A DNA stretch of 64,000 bases from Schistocephalus solidus (lineage: Eukaryota > Platyhelminthes > Cestoda > Diphyllobothriidea > Diphyllobothriidae), in the NCBI GenBank assembly GCA_017591395.1, contig WEDG01001498.1, positions 327,501 through 391,500 of the forward strand, read 5' to 3'. Both the position numbers and the translations under genes were made by a program. The notes below the pieces were generated by a model. It ran no database searches, was not told where the DNA came from, and saw only the letters and a program-made list of their open reading frames with translations. Positions within the stretch are counted from its first letter, which is position 1; every line of letters starts with the position of its first letter. Shown one piece after another: positions 37,001-48,479 of this stretch.

Positions 37001-40000
37001 CACGGGCAAAGTTCAGCTGACTGATCCATGGTCGTCAGTTTCGAAATCCACCTTGTACCCCCACGAAGTGGGTCCATCATCAATGGCTTTGGCCTGAATT
37101 AGTTTTCAGTGTCAAACTCGCAAAGCATATACCGCAGTATCCGATCTCTCATCCACTTTGCTCTGAGGACAGGTAAATGTCAAAACGACCGTAGGCTGGC
37201 TCGGGCACAGTGACTGGCAAATCTTCCACGCCTGCCAAGCAACACGTGGTCCAGGCACAATGCACGAGGCTTTTGTAAGAATGGTGTGTCTCGAATGCGC
37301 GATAGTGCCACGAAACACTACATTGGCTTGAATCTCCGTTCGCCAGCCGATCATCCCGCAGTGAAACAAATCGTGTAGGCTGAGAACCATGTCAGCACAT
37401 CAGTTAGTAACGTCCCAAGCCAAGGCTTTTATTGCCTCACTATAAATGCACACGTGTCGTATTTACTATAGCGTAAATGCACTGGTTGGCCTCTTTCATA
37501 CATCAGCCGAATTTCGGAGCGTGCAACTACATGATTTTTGGCATGAAGGTCCCGGATGTTTACTGACAACAAGGTTTTTTGAACTTGAAAAGGATGTTTT
37601 GTAAACGGTGCATTTTGAAGGAGTAATTTCGCATAAAACAGATAATCCTGCAATTTTGGGTATTTTCTTTGGGATAAGTGGTAAAATTAACATTAAGATA
37701 TATAGCCTATGTAAAACGTATGCACCGATTAAAATCCAACCGTGACCCAAATGTGATTAAAGTCATGGCTCCCGGTGAGGCCTCGTAGCTCATTTAACTA
37801 GGGCATTGGCTGTACTAAAGCCTTCCCCTTGCTTGCGTGGGTATGAATCCCACCGAGGCCAACGAGGTTTTCACAAATTGGTCAAACGGATTAAAATCCT
37901 TTTATTTTTGAGTAATTTATGCAGAGGTTTTCAAAAAAAACTAAGTCAGTGTGTTAGTTTTTATTAAATCGTTTTCGATGAAGTTACGTACAATTTAATT
38001 CAAAATATCAAATTAACTAATCTTCTCTTTTTTAAATGGCATTCAAATATGCTGTTTTGCGTTTGAATAATAAAGTAAATGGGTACCCTTTTTCCAAGAA
38101 AATGCAAATACGTCCTGCCCTCGAAGATAACGACTTATATACAAAGGTCCTACTGCAGTAACTTATGAAGCAACCGAGCAAACCTCATTCTGTAAACATT
38201 TAACAGCGGAAAATATATGGTAGACGATTTTCTGGTGATGAGATGTAATGTTCATTATGCCGTTGTAATTCGCTGTCTAATCTCATATATTATAACGAAC
38301 AATAGAAGGTTTTTTCTTCCTCCACCTATCGAAGCTACGGGCAATTATTTATTAATTTGGTAAAGGTTTAATAAGCAAATTTTGTGCGTAATGGTCTACG
38401 ATATGCTACACAGGAATTATTTTTTATAAAACCAGGATTAATTTGCACATAACACTCTCACGTTGAGAGACGAATATGGAAAATAAATTTGAACGTCCTT
38501 GCGAAACAATGAGTTGTCTTAACTATAAGGTTGGCTTAAAAATTGTTGAGGCCAAACACTTCATGTACTTCTTAGCAGTGTATCCCTGAACCTTGCTTCC
38601 AAACGAAGCTATGAAGTTGTTTATTTTGATAAGCCATTTACCCGCAGGAAAGATTTTGTTGGGGATTGAGCTTGTCGCCGGTGAATTTACGTAACCACGC
38701 AGAAGTAGCAGCCCCGTTTATATCATAGCCACACGAGTATTATCGACAGTTTATTTTAAACCGATCTCAAAAGAGTCTGTGCAATACTCTAATGCAGAGA
38801 GCGAATGCAAAAACGCTGTTGAAAGACCTTTGTTAAACTTCGAATTGGTCTATTGGAGAGTTCTTACTGTGCTTTCCATTTAAGGTGTATTTATTTTCGT
38901 TCACTAATAGACGTGTCCACGAGTCTCCGCCAGGGGAATCATGAAATTTGATGACTTTTAAAATAAAGCTGGTTACAGGAACTACTACGTTATTCAGTCT
39001 GCGCAATATTTAGATAAAGCGCATATCGCTGACATAGCTTTTACCGGATGTGATTTACCAGAAAGCAACATTGCATGAACAAGTGCTGACGAGTTGGCAG
39101 CTCAGACTACAATATGTTGAAGGGAAAAACCGTTGCATGTATCATTTTTTCAACATGCTCTTTTAAAACTGCAGGGTGTACGGTTGGAAAATGACCTGAA
39201 TCTGGGTTTTCATACTGCAAAGCCTCAGAGCATCAAACCATAAATTTTATACAAACCGACTTTCTAAGGAGGAGACGGACAACCAGTCTTCGTCTTTATG
39301 TACATTTTGATCTGTATTAGGGGATATTAAATGGTATGTAAGTATCTCGGTGCATGCATTAGAACATGCGATTCTTGATTTGGTAAACGTGGGCAAAATT
39401 GAACATTTTCAGTGTCAAATAATTATTCAAAATAAAAGAAGTAATAGGAACAATGTTAAGATAGTAAGGGATTTAAAGCAATCGCTGGAACAAGAACGTT
39501 ATTCACCTGTCTTTTTCGATTCTTGCTCGAAGTCATCACAAGATAAGATGATGATGTTGCGGATGAGTTATTCGTCCAGGAATCCGAAACGTCGGGCGAA
39601 TAAAGTTCTTTTCCTAGCAATCGTGCTGACTTTTTGGAAAATATTTCATATGACGCGTATTTTTGCAAGTATTGACAAAGGTAAAGGTTAACCCTCATGG
39701 CTTCATTGCAACTTGATTTGCCGTTAGCCTAATATATAAACTGTCTTATCACTGTTCCCGATAAACCGGTAGTATTTTATAAATTTGACTGCATCATCAA
39801 TTTTTCTCCTTTTCCCTCAGCTCAGAATTCCTTACTATCTGCTACAGGAAATAACTAGCCATTATTTCAAACGACAAATTGATTCATGTTTTTCTATACT
39901 TCAACCTCAAAGAGAAAATAAAAGAGAGAAATGTGTAGCGCCTTACAAGGCATCAAAAAGCACGCTATCTTAATAAAACATAAAAGCATGTTAGTTCATT

Positions 40001-43000
40001 ATACCATAGGGTATGGCGTCCACATGCATTTTCAGACATACAAATGTGAGGAGCTCTGCGAATAAAGCCACAGACGCTTGTTTATTTTAAATGCGCCGGT
40101 GTTATAAAAATATATTTCTGATAGACTCTTACTTGAAAGAAAACACATAAAATGAGGCCTTTTTTTAACTAACTGTCCTTTAGTTTTAGAAACAGCGTTT
40201 TAAGTATATTACTTTATTTATCAGAATAAAAATTCGAAAGTTCCTCAGATTGTAGCATTTGCCTCACGGACAGCTGTGCAGCACACGAGTTTTTTAACCA
40301 TCACAGTACGTTTGTTCGATATATAACTCACTGGCAGTATTTACAACTTTAGCAAATTAAAACCGAAGAATCAATTCGAAAGCAATACTTTCATTTTCAC
40401 GGAAAAACGGCCATGAATGGTCACATCTCATAAATTATTAGACATTGATTTAAAAATTATAAAGCTTTGTCTAGTTTGCACGCACTGAGATCCATTTTTG
40501 CACGATCTTCTTCGTGCACAGCATACATAAACGGGCTGTTTAACCATGTCAACCACTGCGATCGAGGTTGTTTTCTGTCTTCCTGACTTCGTATTACCAC
40601 AGAGCTCGGGTGGTTGAGAAAGAAAAGAATGCACTAGGTGCTACGCAATTCTGATATCATTAAAAATTAATTCACGTTCAATTAATCACCTTGCACCTAC
40701 CAGGCAATGAGGCCCATGGTGGATATTGTCATTCAAGACGGTAGAATTGACGCGTTTTATGAAATGGCACTTAAACCAATGTGATTGAAACCTAAATTTT
40801 TGATTTGCTGCTCAGCATCTCAGATGGATTTGCCTTCTGAAGGTTGAACGGCAATCGGCTAAAGCAGTAGTAAAATATTTGTGATTTTTAATATCGGATA
40901 GTAGATTTAAAACATGAATATCATTTAACAATCTTAAGATCACGCAGCAGAAAACATAAATCAACACAGAATTCTATAACCAAATTATTTTCCTCTTATA
41001 ATGATCCAATATTAATGCATTGCTGATCAGAACGAAAACTTTAACTCGTTTTTCCTGATTCTCGGCGCTAATTTATCGCTATTTTCAAACATTAAACCGT
41101 ACTTTAGATTTCCGCCATCCAGATGTGAACCAAGAAAGGTCAGTTTGTACGCTTTTCGCTAAGAACGTCACGTATCAAAAGAAACCATATAACAAAACCA
41201 TGTTATGCCATACATTGACATCTGCCACGTGATTTATGCTGAATAACATCCGTAAAATAACGGCATTGGCTAGGTTTATAGTTTACAATAAAGTTGAAAC
41301 TGGACAACCCGTTAAATGACCTTTCTAATGGCTAAACGGAGACCAGAGAATGCAGAAAGATCTGATGAACCGAAGGGCAAGCTAACTTAATTGTGGACGG
41401 AAAAGGCAAAGGCAAAGCCTAGTTTATGGTTTCATGCGACCAAGTACCTCCACCTATGAGTGCAGGGCTTTCAGAAATAGAATGAAATTGTTTCGTTGTA
41501 TCTTAAAAATATATAAATCTCTAGGGTAGAAAATTATTAAAGTTATTAAAGGAGAATCTTAAGTTTCTTTCGAAACTACATGTAGAGCATCTATCGTTAC
41601 CTTGAAGCCAATTTTGTAAAGCCTAAGAGAAGGCTTTAAGCAATAAAAATATTTTCGTTGACCTACTGGTGAATCAAATGCAATGATAGATTGAAAAACA
41701 TGTTTTCTTCCGTTTTCTAGTCTAAGGATAAATGAGTTTGTAAAAGGACGTTTATGTCTACATAACTGTATACTGCTACTTTTTCGTTCCGGTTCCGGAC
41801 AGAAAAACAACGTTGAAAGTTCAGATAACTTGCTATCAGAACTCTAAGATTTTTAGGAGACCCGAGAAAAATTTCCCTTTAAGTAAAAATTCACGGTTTA
41901 GATAACAGCCGAAAATGGCAAACGCTCATTGTGATATAATTCGAAAATAACATTAATTTTAGTGAGATAATAAATATAGTCAACTAATCTGTCTTCTGAG
42001 ACCCCAACTGAATATTAAAGCACCTAAAAGCACTTCGTATTTCATGATGAACTCATGACAGGCACTAAGGATTCCAAAGAAGCAAGAACCTTGCAATGAA
42101 ATAAAACATAAGAGATTTTGGTGCATAAGAGCTGTCGGTGGATTTCAGTGCACTGTGAAGCTTGAACATTGATGGTTTTGTACCAAAATAAGCCTTATTA
42201 CTTATTAAACATACATTATTCGCAATAGCATTAGTTAATGCATAGCCCACCGAACAACGATCGAGACAAAACTTACGAGAACGTGGGAAAAAAGATAGAG
42301 CCGTTAAAATTTATTGCTTGTGAACCTTTTAATTCCCAGCGATGTTCATAGGTGTTCCAGGATCTTTCTTGTTTGTTGGCGTGCGGAATAAACTTTCAAT
42401 TTTGCTCTACAATGACTTTATTTTTTTTATTTTTATAAACTCAGAATCTTTCTTATATGTAAGGTTTTGCTTGTCATATTTGCACATTGGCAGTGAGCAA
42501 AACAAACGCAACATTTCTTGCTTTTGTGGACGCACGGTTCGCTTTCTTCTTTATCTTTTTCGTATTTTGTATTCTGGCAGTCACTTACAAATTTTATGAA
42601 TAATATCAATCTCATCTTTTACTACTCATTTTTGAAAAATAAGTTTCCCTAAGGCAAGAGGTGGTTTTAGGGTTGAAGCCAACTCAGCATTTTTGACAGT
42701 ATTTCGAAAGAAAACGGACAATCATTATTGTGGTAGGTTTCAGAAAGTCCAGCAATAATTATAATCACAGGCAAAAAGATATTTGGTTTAAGCTGTGGGA
42801 AAAATAAAGAGTTATGTTAATTGAAGTGTCGATCAGCATAAATTGAATGCCAGTCGATGTCTAGAAAATTTGAAATTCGCTTATATACCGGAACAGTTCT
42901 GAATTATTTAAATGAGGTGCGGTTAAACAAAGCAAGAGTAAAAATAATTTCCGAATAAGAGAAAGACAGAAGTATGCCGGACGTTAGTTAGTTCTAGGTT

Positions 43001-45656
43001 CAGCGACCTTCAAAAATGGATGAAAAAGATGATTTTTTTACCTTTCCGAACACAGTATTTTTCGAATCCCAATGGGACAATGGGACTTGCGACGAGTAAC
43101 CTTTCACCCATGCACTCTTATCTGATAAACAATCGCACTTCCATGAAAATTGAATGGAGACTTAAAAGACGCGCTGCGTTTTTACCACCTATTTCCCGTT
43201 TTGACCTGCCATCATTTAACCCACGTCAGTTTTTTCTCCCAAAGAAACCCCATTACCTAAAACCACTAGGACCTACATTTCGTTGTCAGGAGTTTTTATT
43301 TACACCGCTTGCTCGGTCTCTACTGTTTATTATTTGACATTGCCCGTAAACTGACATTTAATTATTATATTTATTTATTTTTATAAAGATAAGATTATCC
43401 TTCTCAGCAAAAGTATATGAAAAACCATTTCGGTCGGAATCGCGTTGCGCTCTGCCTTACTCAGCTTGCTTCAACTTGTGTCCTCTCTACTATGTATGCT
43501 GACCTCGACCATAGGCCGCGCAGTTAGTGCACCGGATGTGAAGCGGTGCTACCTTAGCTGAATGCGTGTGTTGTAAGGATCAAGGTTGTCAAGCATGCGT
43601 GTGTAATGGTTGCTGCTCAGGGGTGTAGCACGCCTCTGACGAAGTCCTTTGTGCAACGTTAGCCACTGCGTAAAATCTCACTACTAGTTATAGACAGGCG
43701 TAGATGGCCTACTGCCTCAAGACAGAGGAAAGTGAGGTTTACATCGATTCCGTTTCTTCATAAAATATGCCTTATGCCACCACACAATGCATTCAGAGCA
43801 TTCAAAAATGCCGCAGCTTAACGTCAAAAGTAAAATGTTGGATGGTTGTCAATATAAGAGCTACGTTAGCTTTCCATTTGAACTAGGGCCAGTCTGTAGC
43901 CATTTGACTTTGGCAAATGGTGTATGCGGCAGTAAAATTGGGTGCATTGATAGGGAACATTTTCGGATTTATTCTGCCACCATTCAGTCCATCCTTAATC
44001 TGACCACCACTTGTGACCTGAAACACAAATATGCGCTTGTACCTGGCAGATATGGGTATAGCAGACGGCCGCCTTTGAACTGGTACTTACCTGTTGGTAG
44101 AATTCACCATACAAAAGGGGTTTTTTAATTCTGAGAACAAACAGATCGACGTGCGCACATTCCTGATTTCATTTCTCTATGTTCAGTCTCTACGTGCTAG
44201 TTAGACCTCACGTTGACAATTTTATTCATATAAAAAAAATCTTCCAGCGATAAGCCTTTTTTCTTATAGCATAAAGTTTTATTTATTATTTGCCAGCCTT
44301 GTAATAAAAGATTTCAAGGCTTTTCCCTGCACAGCTCAGTCCTGTTCATTTGTTTTTTGATAGCCCTCGGAGTTTGCATTTATTTTTTAACATTTTCTCA
44401 TTGTTATGCGGTTCATATATGTAGCTTTCTTATTAAAAAACGATTTAACTTACTCCTGAACCTGATGAGCCATCTAGAAGATGGTTAATACAGCCACATC
44501 GACAAAAGCGCTTCAGAAATGATTTCAAATCCGTGAAAGCCGCCAGTAACTTGCCACCGAACAGAGCCATCCACATTAAACTGCAGAGTAGACAGTAGAG
44601 GAAGATGGACGCCAACGTGAGGCAGAAACCTCTGTTTTCCACCAAAGGAACTATAATTGAGGCATTCAAAAAGGCTATCTGGGCACAGAGAAGAGCTGTC
44701 GCAAGTCCCATTGTCAGCCGACCGGCCAAGGAACGACGTAGTTGCGAAAACAACCCGTAAACCAGAAGCAGAAGACTCAGACCCAATATAGATAGGCATG
44801 TAACTACTATTTGAAGCCAATACATGAATTCTCCTAAATTTTCTTGTCTTTTCCTATCCTCAGACGTAGAATTGGCCACCGTGCTGTTGCCTTGGGACTG
44901 ATCAAATGGAAGTCTGATAGTGCCACCAGATAGGTATTCCTCAGGAAGAATGAAAATTTCATCAAATCCAAAGGCAATGTTAGAGGGATATGGTATTATC
45001 CCCCGCTGAAATATGAAATTGCAGGCTGGTCGTAAACTATAAGGAAGGTCGCCAGTGATCTTACAAACCAATTCTGATGTGTCTTCCGTGCAGGTGAATT
45101 TTAAGCGATAAAGCAGAACAGACTGTTTGATTTCCCAAATGGGAATGTTTGAAGATTTGGAGGAAAATACGCCATTGCATATAGCACAATCGATGTTAGC
45201 GTAGATTTGCCTATCTCTGACGTCCACCACGGGGGCCAGTGCTCTTGCATGCCTCTTCAACCAACCGAAAGGCCCTTCTTCTCCGAACATTTCTTCCTGC
45301 ACTTCCGGATCGTCTAACATACTAGCCCTGCAAGCGTTGATAATGTCCACAGACAGTGATTCGTCGTTCGGACAGGATGCAATCGCCACGATCGGCATAT
45401 CGGCCTGGACGACGTCGGTTTTCGTAAACACATGTGCAATGGTAGTACAGCCATGTCTCCGCTTCTCAGAAGGGGGTTTTGGCTCACCAGGGTCAATGGC
45501 AGGGCAACAGTCATTCCGTTGACCGCATTGACTGTCACACATACAATCCATAGCACGTTTACACGGCCCCATGAGGGCCTCGCGGTAATCTTTTAGGGCG
45601 CCGACAGTCATCGTACCAAGGAAGATTAAAAGCCATTTTGACATAAAGATGTTCAT
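33259..45656 (-). CDS. Methuselah-like 7TM receptor with SMB-like head (two exons)
   Basis: Coding exons are 45,656-44,454 and 34,047-33,259, joined across a 10,406-bp intron to give 663 residues. Exon 1 holds a signal peptide (from M1 or M5), a Cys-rich head (C32, C38, C40, C44, C50, C51, with CxCDxxC and DCC as in somatomedin-B domains), a long ectodomain, and TM1-TM3 (about 278-302, 314-336, 346-372). Exon 2 holds TM4 (about 422-439), TM5 (495-527), TM6 (551-573) and TM7 (584-604, with NSAQGG), then a Ser/Thr-rich tail. C345 before TM3 and C484 in the second extracellular loop can form the usual class B disulfide. The TM set fits the secretin/Methuselah-like family. No GPS cleavage motif is seen before TM1. 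The ligand is unknown; it should be a plasma-membrane receptor. Only 5' untranslated exons could be missing. Confidence 0.85.
37730..37880 (+). repeat. tRNA-derived SINE, family B copy 1
   Basis: Matches 51,650-51,815 along its length (shared GACCCAA, ATGGCTCC, GAGGCCTC, CCCCTTGCT, GCGTGGGT, ACCGAGGTT and GGTCAAA). The head is the tRNA-like segment at 37,779-37,860. It lies in the receptor intron, antisense to the gene. Confidence 0.75.
37779..37860 (+). tRNA. tRNA-like cloverleaf, probably the SINE head
   Basis: Acceptor arms GGCCTCG and CGAGGCC pair over 7 bp. A D-arm GCTC/GGGC, an anticodon arm GGCT/AGCC with 7-base loop GTACTAA (U33 present, anticodon ACT), a variable region of about 12 bases, and a T-arm GTGGG-TATGAAT-CCCAC all form. 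A and B boxes are recognisable. Because the flanks belong to a dispersed repeat also found at 51.65 kb and 51.4 kb, I read it as a SINE head rather than a functional tRNA gene. Confidence 0.5.
44454..45656 (-). other. Receptor gene, coding exon 1
   Basis: 401 complete codons from ATG to GGA, then the donor GTAAGT at 44,453-44,448, a perfect match to the extended consensus. The intron is phase 0. Without splicing the frame would stop two codons later, which supports the donor. Confidence 0.9.
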
Positions 45657-46919
45657 TAGTGAACGTGGCCCGCAACCTCTAATTATGGCTGCACAGATGC
45701 TGCAGATCTCGACATGGCCACTGAAACGGCGGACTTCAGCCTCTTAATGCAAGCTCATCGCTTATTGGTGCGAAGGACAATCGCTGTGATCGGCAAGTAA
45801 CGCTTACTGGTGCTCCGTTCGCACGCCAAAACTCCTACAGTGTTCCATGGATTGCATAATAGGCAGATTGCTTAGCACATGAAGCCAATTGGATACCGCC
45901 ACTTGAAGTGGCCAATTCCGAAGACGAAACATATAGAGTGCATTTTAGCTGCACCGTTAGAGATTTTCTTACGTTCTTCGAACACCCTACGCACAAAATA
46001 TTTCCAGGCGAGCTAGTATTTTGTACAGTGGGAAAAAATTCTATATTTACTTGTTTTACACATGCATAAATAGAGCTATAGAACTTCTAACTGTTTAAAA
46101 TGTTTGCATAGGTACAAATATTATTTTTATAATCAGAATTCCACCCTTGTTCCTTAACCACACCCACTGTTCTCTTCTCATCTTGTATAGAGGGTGATTC
46201 TATTAGGTCTGCACTGTTTGCCTTATCAATAAACAACGCTTAGGGATGCATGCAGACGTCAAATAAAGTTTAATTTTGATGGCTGATCCCACAGAAGTAA
46301 AACCACTAAGAGAATATGCTGAAAGTAAGAATCTGACGTTTAAAATTCGAGCCCAAAAGATGGAGAATGGTAGTGCTGCCAGAAGTAGAAATATACTCAA
46401 AGAAAAAAATATCTTTATATTTTGGGATGCTGACGGATATTCATTTGCCAATTAAGGTAAACAAGGTTGTTATGGGAGAATTTAAAATTTTTCCTCAAAA
46501 AACCTAATTATTCACTATAAACGCATCTTATTTCAGCAGATAACTGTATCAGAAAGGCTGTATTTTGGTATCAACGGACAATTGAATCCGGTTGTCTGAG
46601 GTGGCGTGTACCGACTTCAAACAAACGCCAGAGATGGAGCTAATTCCGAAAAATCTATACGAACCATTTGTCAAAAACTCAGTGGTCTACGTGGGAGCTG
46701 ACCCATGCCAGCCGCGGGAGGGCTTGCTAACATTCAATGTTCTAACCATCAGAGCTAGGGGGTCATACGCAAAGTGGGGAGTTTAATTATACTTGGATTG
46801 GGTTACCTGCCCAGCTTACTTTAACGTATTGAATCCACCAATTTTTATACAGCCAGCTGAATGCTCAAGAAGAATTTCCTAAGCAATCAATCTAGAAATC
46901 ACTAGAATGCTTCTAGGCA
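45657..46919. other. Upstream region of the receptor gene
   Basis: No gene recognised. The receptor promoter should lie here on the minus strand, but I see no clear core element. A 64-codon plus frame at 46,592-46,786 has no motif. Confidence 0.4.
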
Positions 46920-47060
46920 CATTTATTTAAAAGAGCTTTTTGTCAGAGTGGAATAATTTATTTGCCCCAGGTGGCTGTAATAAGACTTCCTTTCATGGTT
47001 TGGGTTTGAGTTCCATCAAGGTCACGCAGTTCTTCACTAATAATTCAAATAAACTTTCTG
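46920..47060 (+). repeat. Possible tRNA-derived SINE remnant
   Basis: GTTTGGGTTTGAGTTCCATCAAGG resembles the B-box and T-arm of SINE family B (GTGGGTTTGAATCCCATCAAAG on the minus strand near 51.4 kb). The A-box half is not clear. Confidence 0.35.
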
Positions 47061-47112
47061 AAAAATTAAAATAAGTTTAGAGAGAATATTACAGTGCATG
47101 AAAACAGAACTT

Positions 47113-47131
47113 TATATATATATATATATAT
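47113..47131. repeat. (TA)n microsatellite
   Basis: About nine TA units. Confidence 0.9.
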
Positions 47132-47362
47132 CAAGGAAATAATTTCTGAAATTATTAAGTGCAGGACATGGAGTCAGATGATTAGGACATGACTTTTTAG
47201 GGTCAGACCTGAAATTTCAATTAACATTTTGGTCGAAGACAATCAACCACTGTGGAATAACCACGTAATGCCCATTCTACAAACAAGTAGTACTACAAGT
47301 AGTATGAATCGTATATGGCACATATATTATACCGTACTTCCGACATAGGTACTAGCTAAAAG

Positions 47363-47434
47363 CCCAGACACGTGTTTCGCCGATGTTTTTGCTGCTGCGT
47401 GACACAGCAACGAGGGGTTCGGCTCCTCAGTGGG
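47363..47434 (-). ncRNA. Hammerhead ribozyme (minimal helix III type)
   Basis: On the minus strand all conserved hammerhead elements occur in order. Helix I is CCCA (47,434-47,431) with UGGG (47,366-47,363). The core CUGAGGA is at 47,430-47,424. Helix II pairs GCCGA (47,423-47,419) with UCGGC (47,383-47,379). GAAA begins at 47,378. A two-pair helix III, AC-ACGU-GU, follows, then the cleavage-site C (47,367). The 35-base loop of helix II contains its own TGCTG/CAGCA hairpin. Short-helix-III hammerheads are known from Penelope-like elements and retrozymes. It lies just downstream of PLE 4 on the same strand, so it probably belongs to that or a neighbouring retroelement. Self-cleavage is predicted, not shown. 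Confidence 0.7.
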
Positions 47435-47512
47435 TCCCCAAGCGTTCTCTATATATATTGAAAAACAGGCATCCCAAGTTATTCAATATCAAAGACGAAA
47501 TTCTTTGGGAAA

Positions 47513-47570
47513 AAAAGAAACTTTAATGCGTAAATTTTCGAGACTGGTCCTCTAGCTCGTCGTCAGACTA
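47513..47570 (-). other. PLE 3' hammerhead-like hairpin (copy c)
   Basis: CUGACGA (47,566-47,560), one extra C, a GAG/CUC stem extended by CUAG/CCAG around an AGGA loop (47,558-47,540), then GAAAAUUUACG. The same layout recurs at 50,440-50,492 with GAC/GUC in place of GAG/CUC. It differs from a canonical hammerhead by the extra base and the lack of a clear cleavage triplet. Confidence 0.5.
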
Positions 47571-47667
47571 CGGGTAGTGTACAGGAACAATTAATCAATT
47601 AACCGTGTTTTACAAAGGATTCTGAGATTGGGCGAAATCCGAACCAATAGGCTTTGAGTGTATTTCG

Positions 47668-48240
47668 TCATCCCGTCATGATTGGTTGTGCGCATTTTAA
47701 TTTTTCTTTAACGATTTTGTATGTGGCATCCAAATCGCTATGCTGGTTGATACATGCCTCATCTGAGTGCATGGCTTTCAGGAATTCACGGCCTTTTCTG
47801 ATTGGGCAGATGCCAACAATCCGTGTTTTCTCCCATGCAAATTTATTTTCGGTTTCCAGTGTATGCATAGCCACTAAATGGTCTCGTCTTCTAACCGCCA
47901 ACTGATGTTCGTGTAGGCGGGTTGAGACAGCTTTCCCAGTTTGGCCACAATAAACGGCATTTCAACTGGATCATGGAATTTTGTAGACAACACCTTTTTT
48001 ATCAAGGTATCTAACCCTGTCCTAAGGGTGTACAAGCTGTGAGCGTAAAGTAGATTTAGGGTGGTGTGCTGGTGTATCTGGTGTTTTTTAAGCTGTCTTT
48101 CGACAAGCTCTGATACATTTTTAATGTATGGGAGAGTTCGCCAGGTCATTGTTTTTGGTGCCTGATTGGCCGTGTTGTTTGAAATACCTTTCTCTTTGGA
48201 TTCTTGTTGCTTCAGACATCGATGCACGAAGTCACGGGGG
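47668..48240 (-). pseudogene. PLE C-terminal (GIY-YIG) fragment
   Basis: From 48,227 downward: an RT-end segment (MTWRTLPYIKNVSELVERQL, the usual W-ALPYIKGVSE motif), then after a frame change near 47,900 a GIY-YIG tail reading AVRRRDHLVAMHTLETENKF and ending in an INQHSDL motif. The shift near 47,890-47,960 separates the nuclease motif from the rest. The reverse transcriptase is absent. Confidence 0.75.
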
Positions 48241-48269
48241 TATCCATTTTTAAGAATATAAGACTTTGT

Positions 48270-48460
48270 GATGTGTACAATAACAATTAATTAATTAAAA
48301 GTGCCTTACAGAAGATTCTATGGTTTGGCGATGTTTGCGCCAATACGCATTAAGTTCAGTTTGTCCTATCGTCATGATTGGTCGTGCGCATTTGAATTTA
48401 TCCTTAAGGATTTTGTATTTGGCATCTAAATCGATATTCCAATTGATGCATGCATACGTA
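48270..48460 (-). repeat. Second copy of PLE 4 3' region (pseudo-LTR-like)
   Basis: Direct repeat of 47,575-47,765: shared GTGTACA, AACAATTAAT, GTCATGATTGGT, TGTGCGCAT/CGTGCGCAT, GATTTTGTAT and GGCATC. Similarity is strong but not complete, so the copies have diverged. Confidence 0.7.
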
Positions 48461-48479
48461 TAAATATATATGAGAAGAA

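Larger units (their letters stand above)
34048..44453 (-). other. 10.4-kb intron of the receptor gene
   Basis: GTAAGT donor and T-rich CAG acceptor on the minus strand. The interior is AT-rich and free of recognisable exons, apart from a SINE at 37,730-37,880. A less AT-rich island at 37,040-37,400, with a 92-codon minus frame, has no recognisable domain. The segment 36,860-36,950 resembles 52,010-52,080 (shared GCTCACCGATCG), so a repeat fragment is likely there. Confidence 0.85.
47485..48250 (-). mobile_element. Penelope-like element 4, 5'-truncated
   Basis: Minus-strand PLE fragment holding only the C-terminal coding part and 3' untranslated region. Its 3' end abuts a TATATATATTG stretch at 47,450-47,460. 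A partial direct repeat of its 3' region lies upstream at 48,270-48,460, in the arrangement expected of tandem pseudo-LTRs. Confidence 0.75.

Noticed and set aside
43600..43680. CTGACGAAGTCC followed by GCAACGTTAGCC as another hammerhead
   Set aside because: GAAA is incomplete and neither helix II nor helix I pairs; at most a decayed remnant.
44485..44820. A 111-codon minus-strand frame inside the receptor exon
   Set aside because: It is a shadow frame of the TM1-TM3 coding region.
47668..48460. The direct repeats as a CRISPR-like array
   Set aside because: Only two diverged copies of about 190 bp, both explained as PLE 3' regions; the host is a eukaryote.
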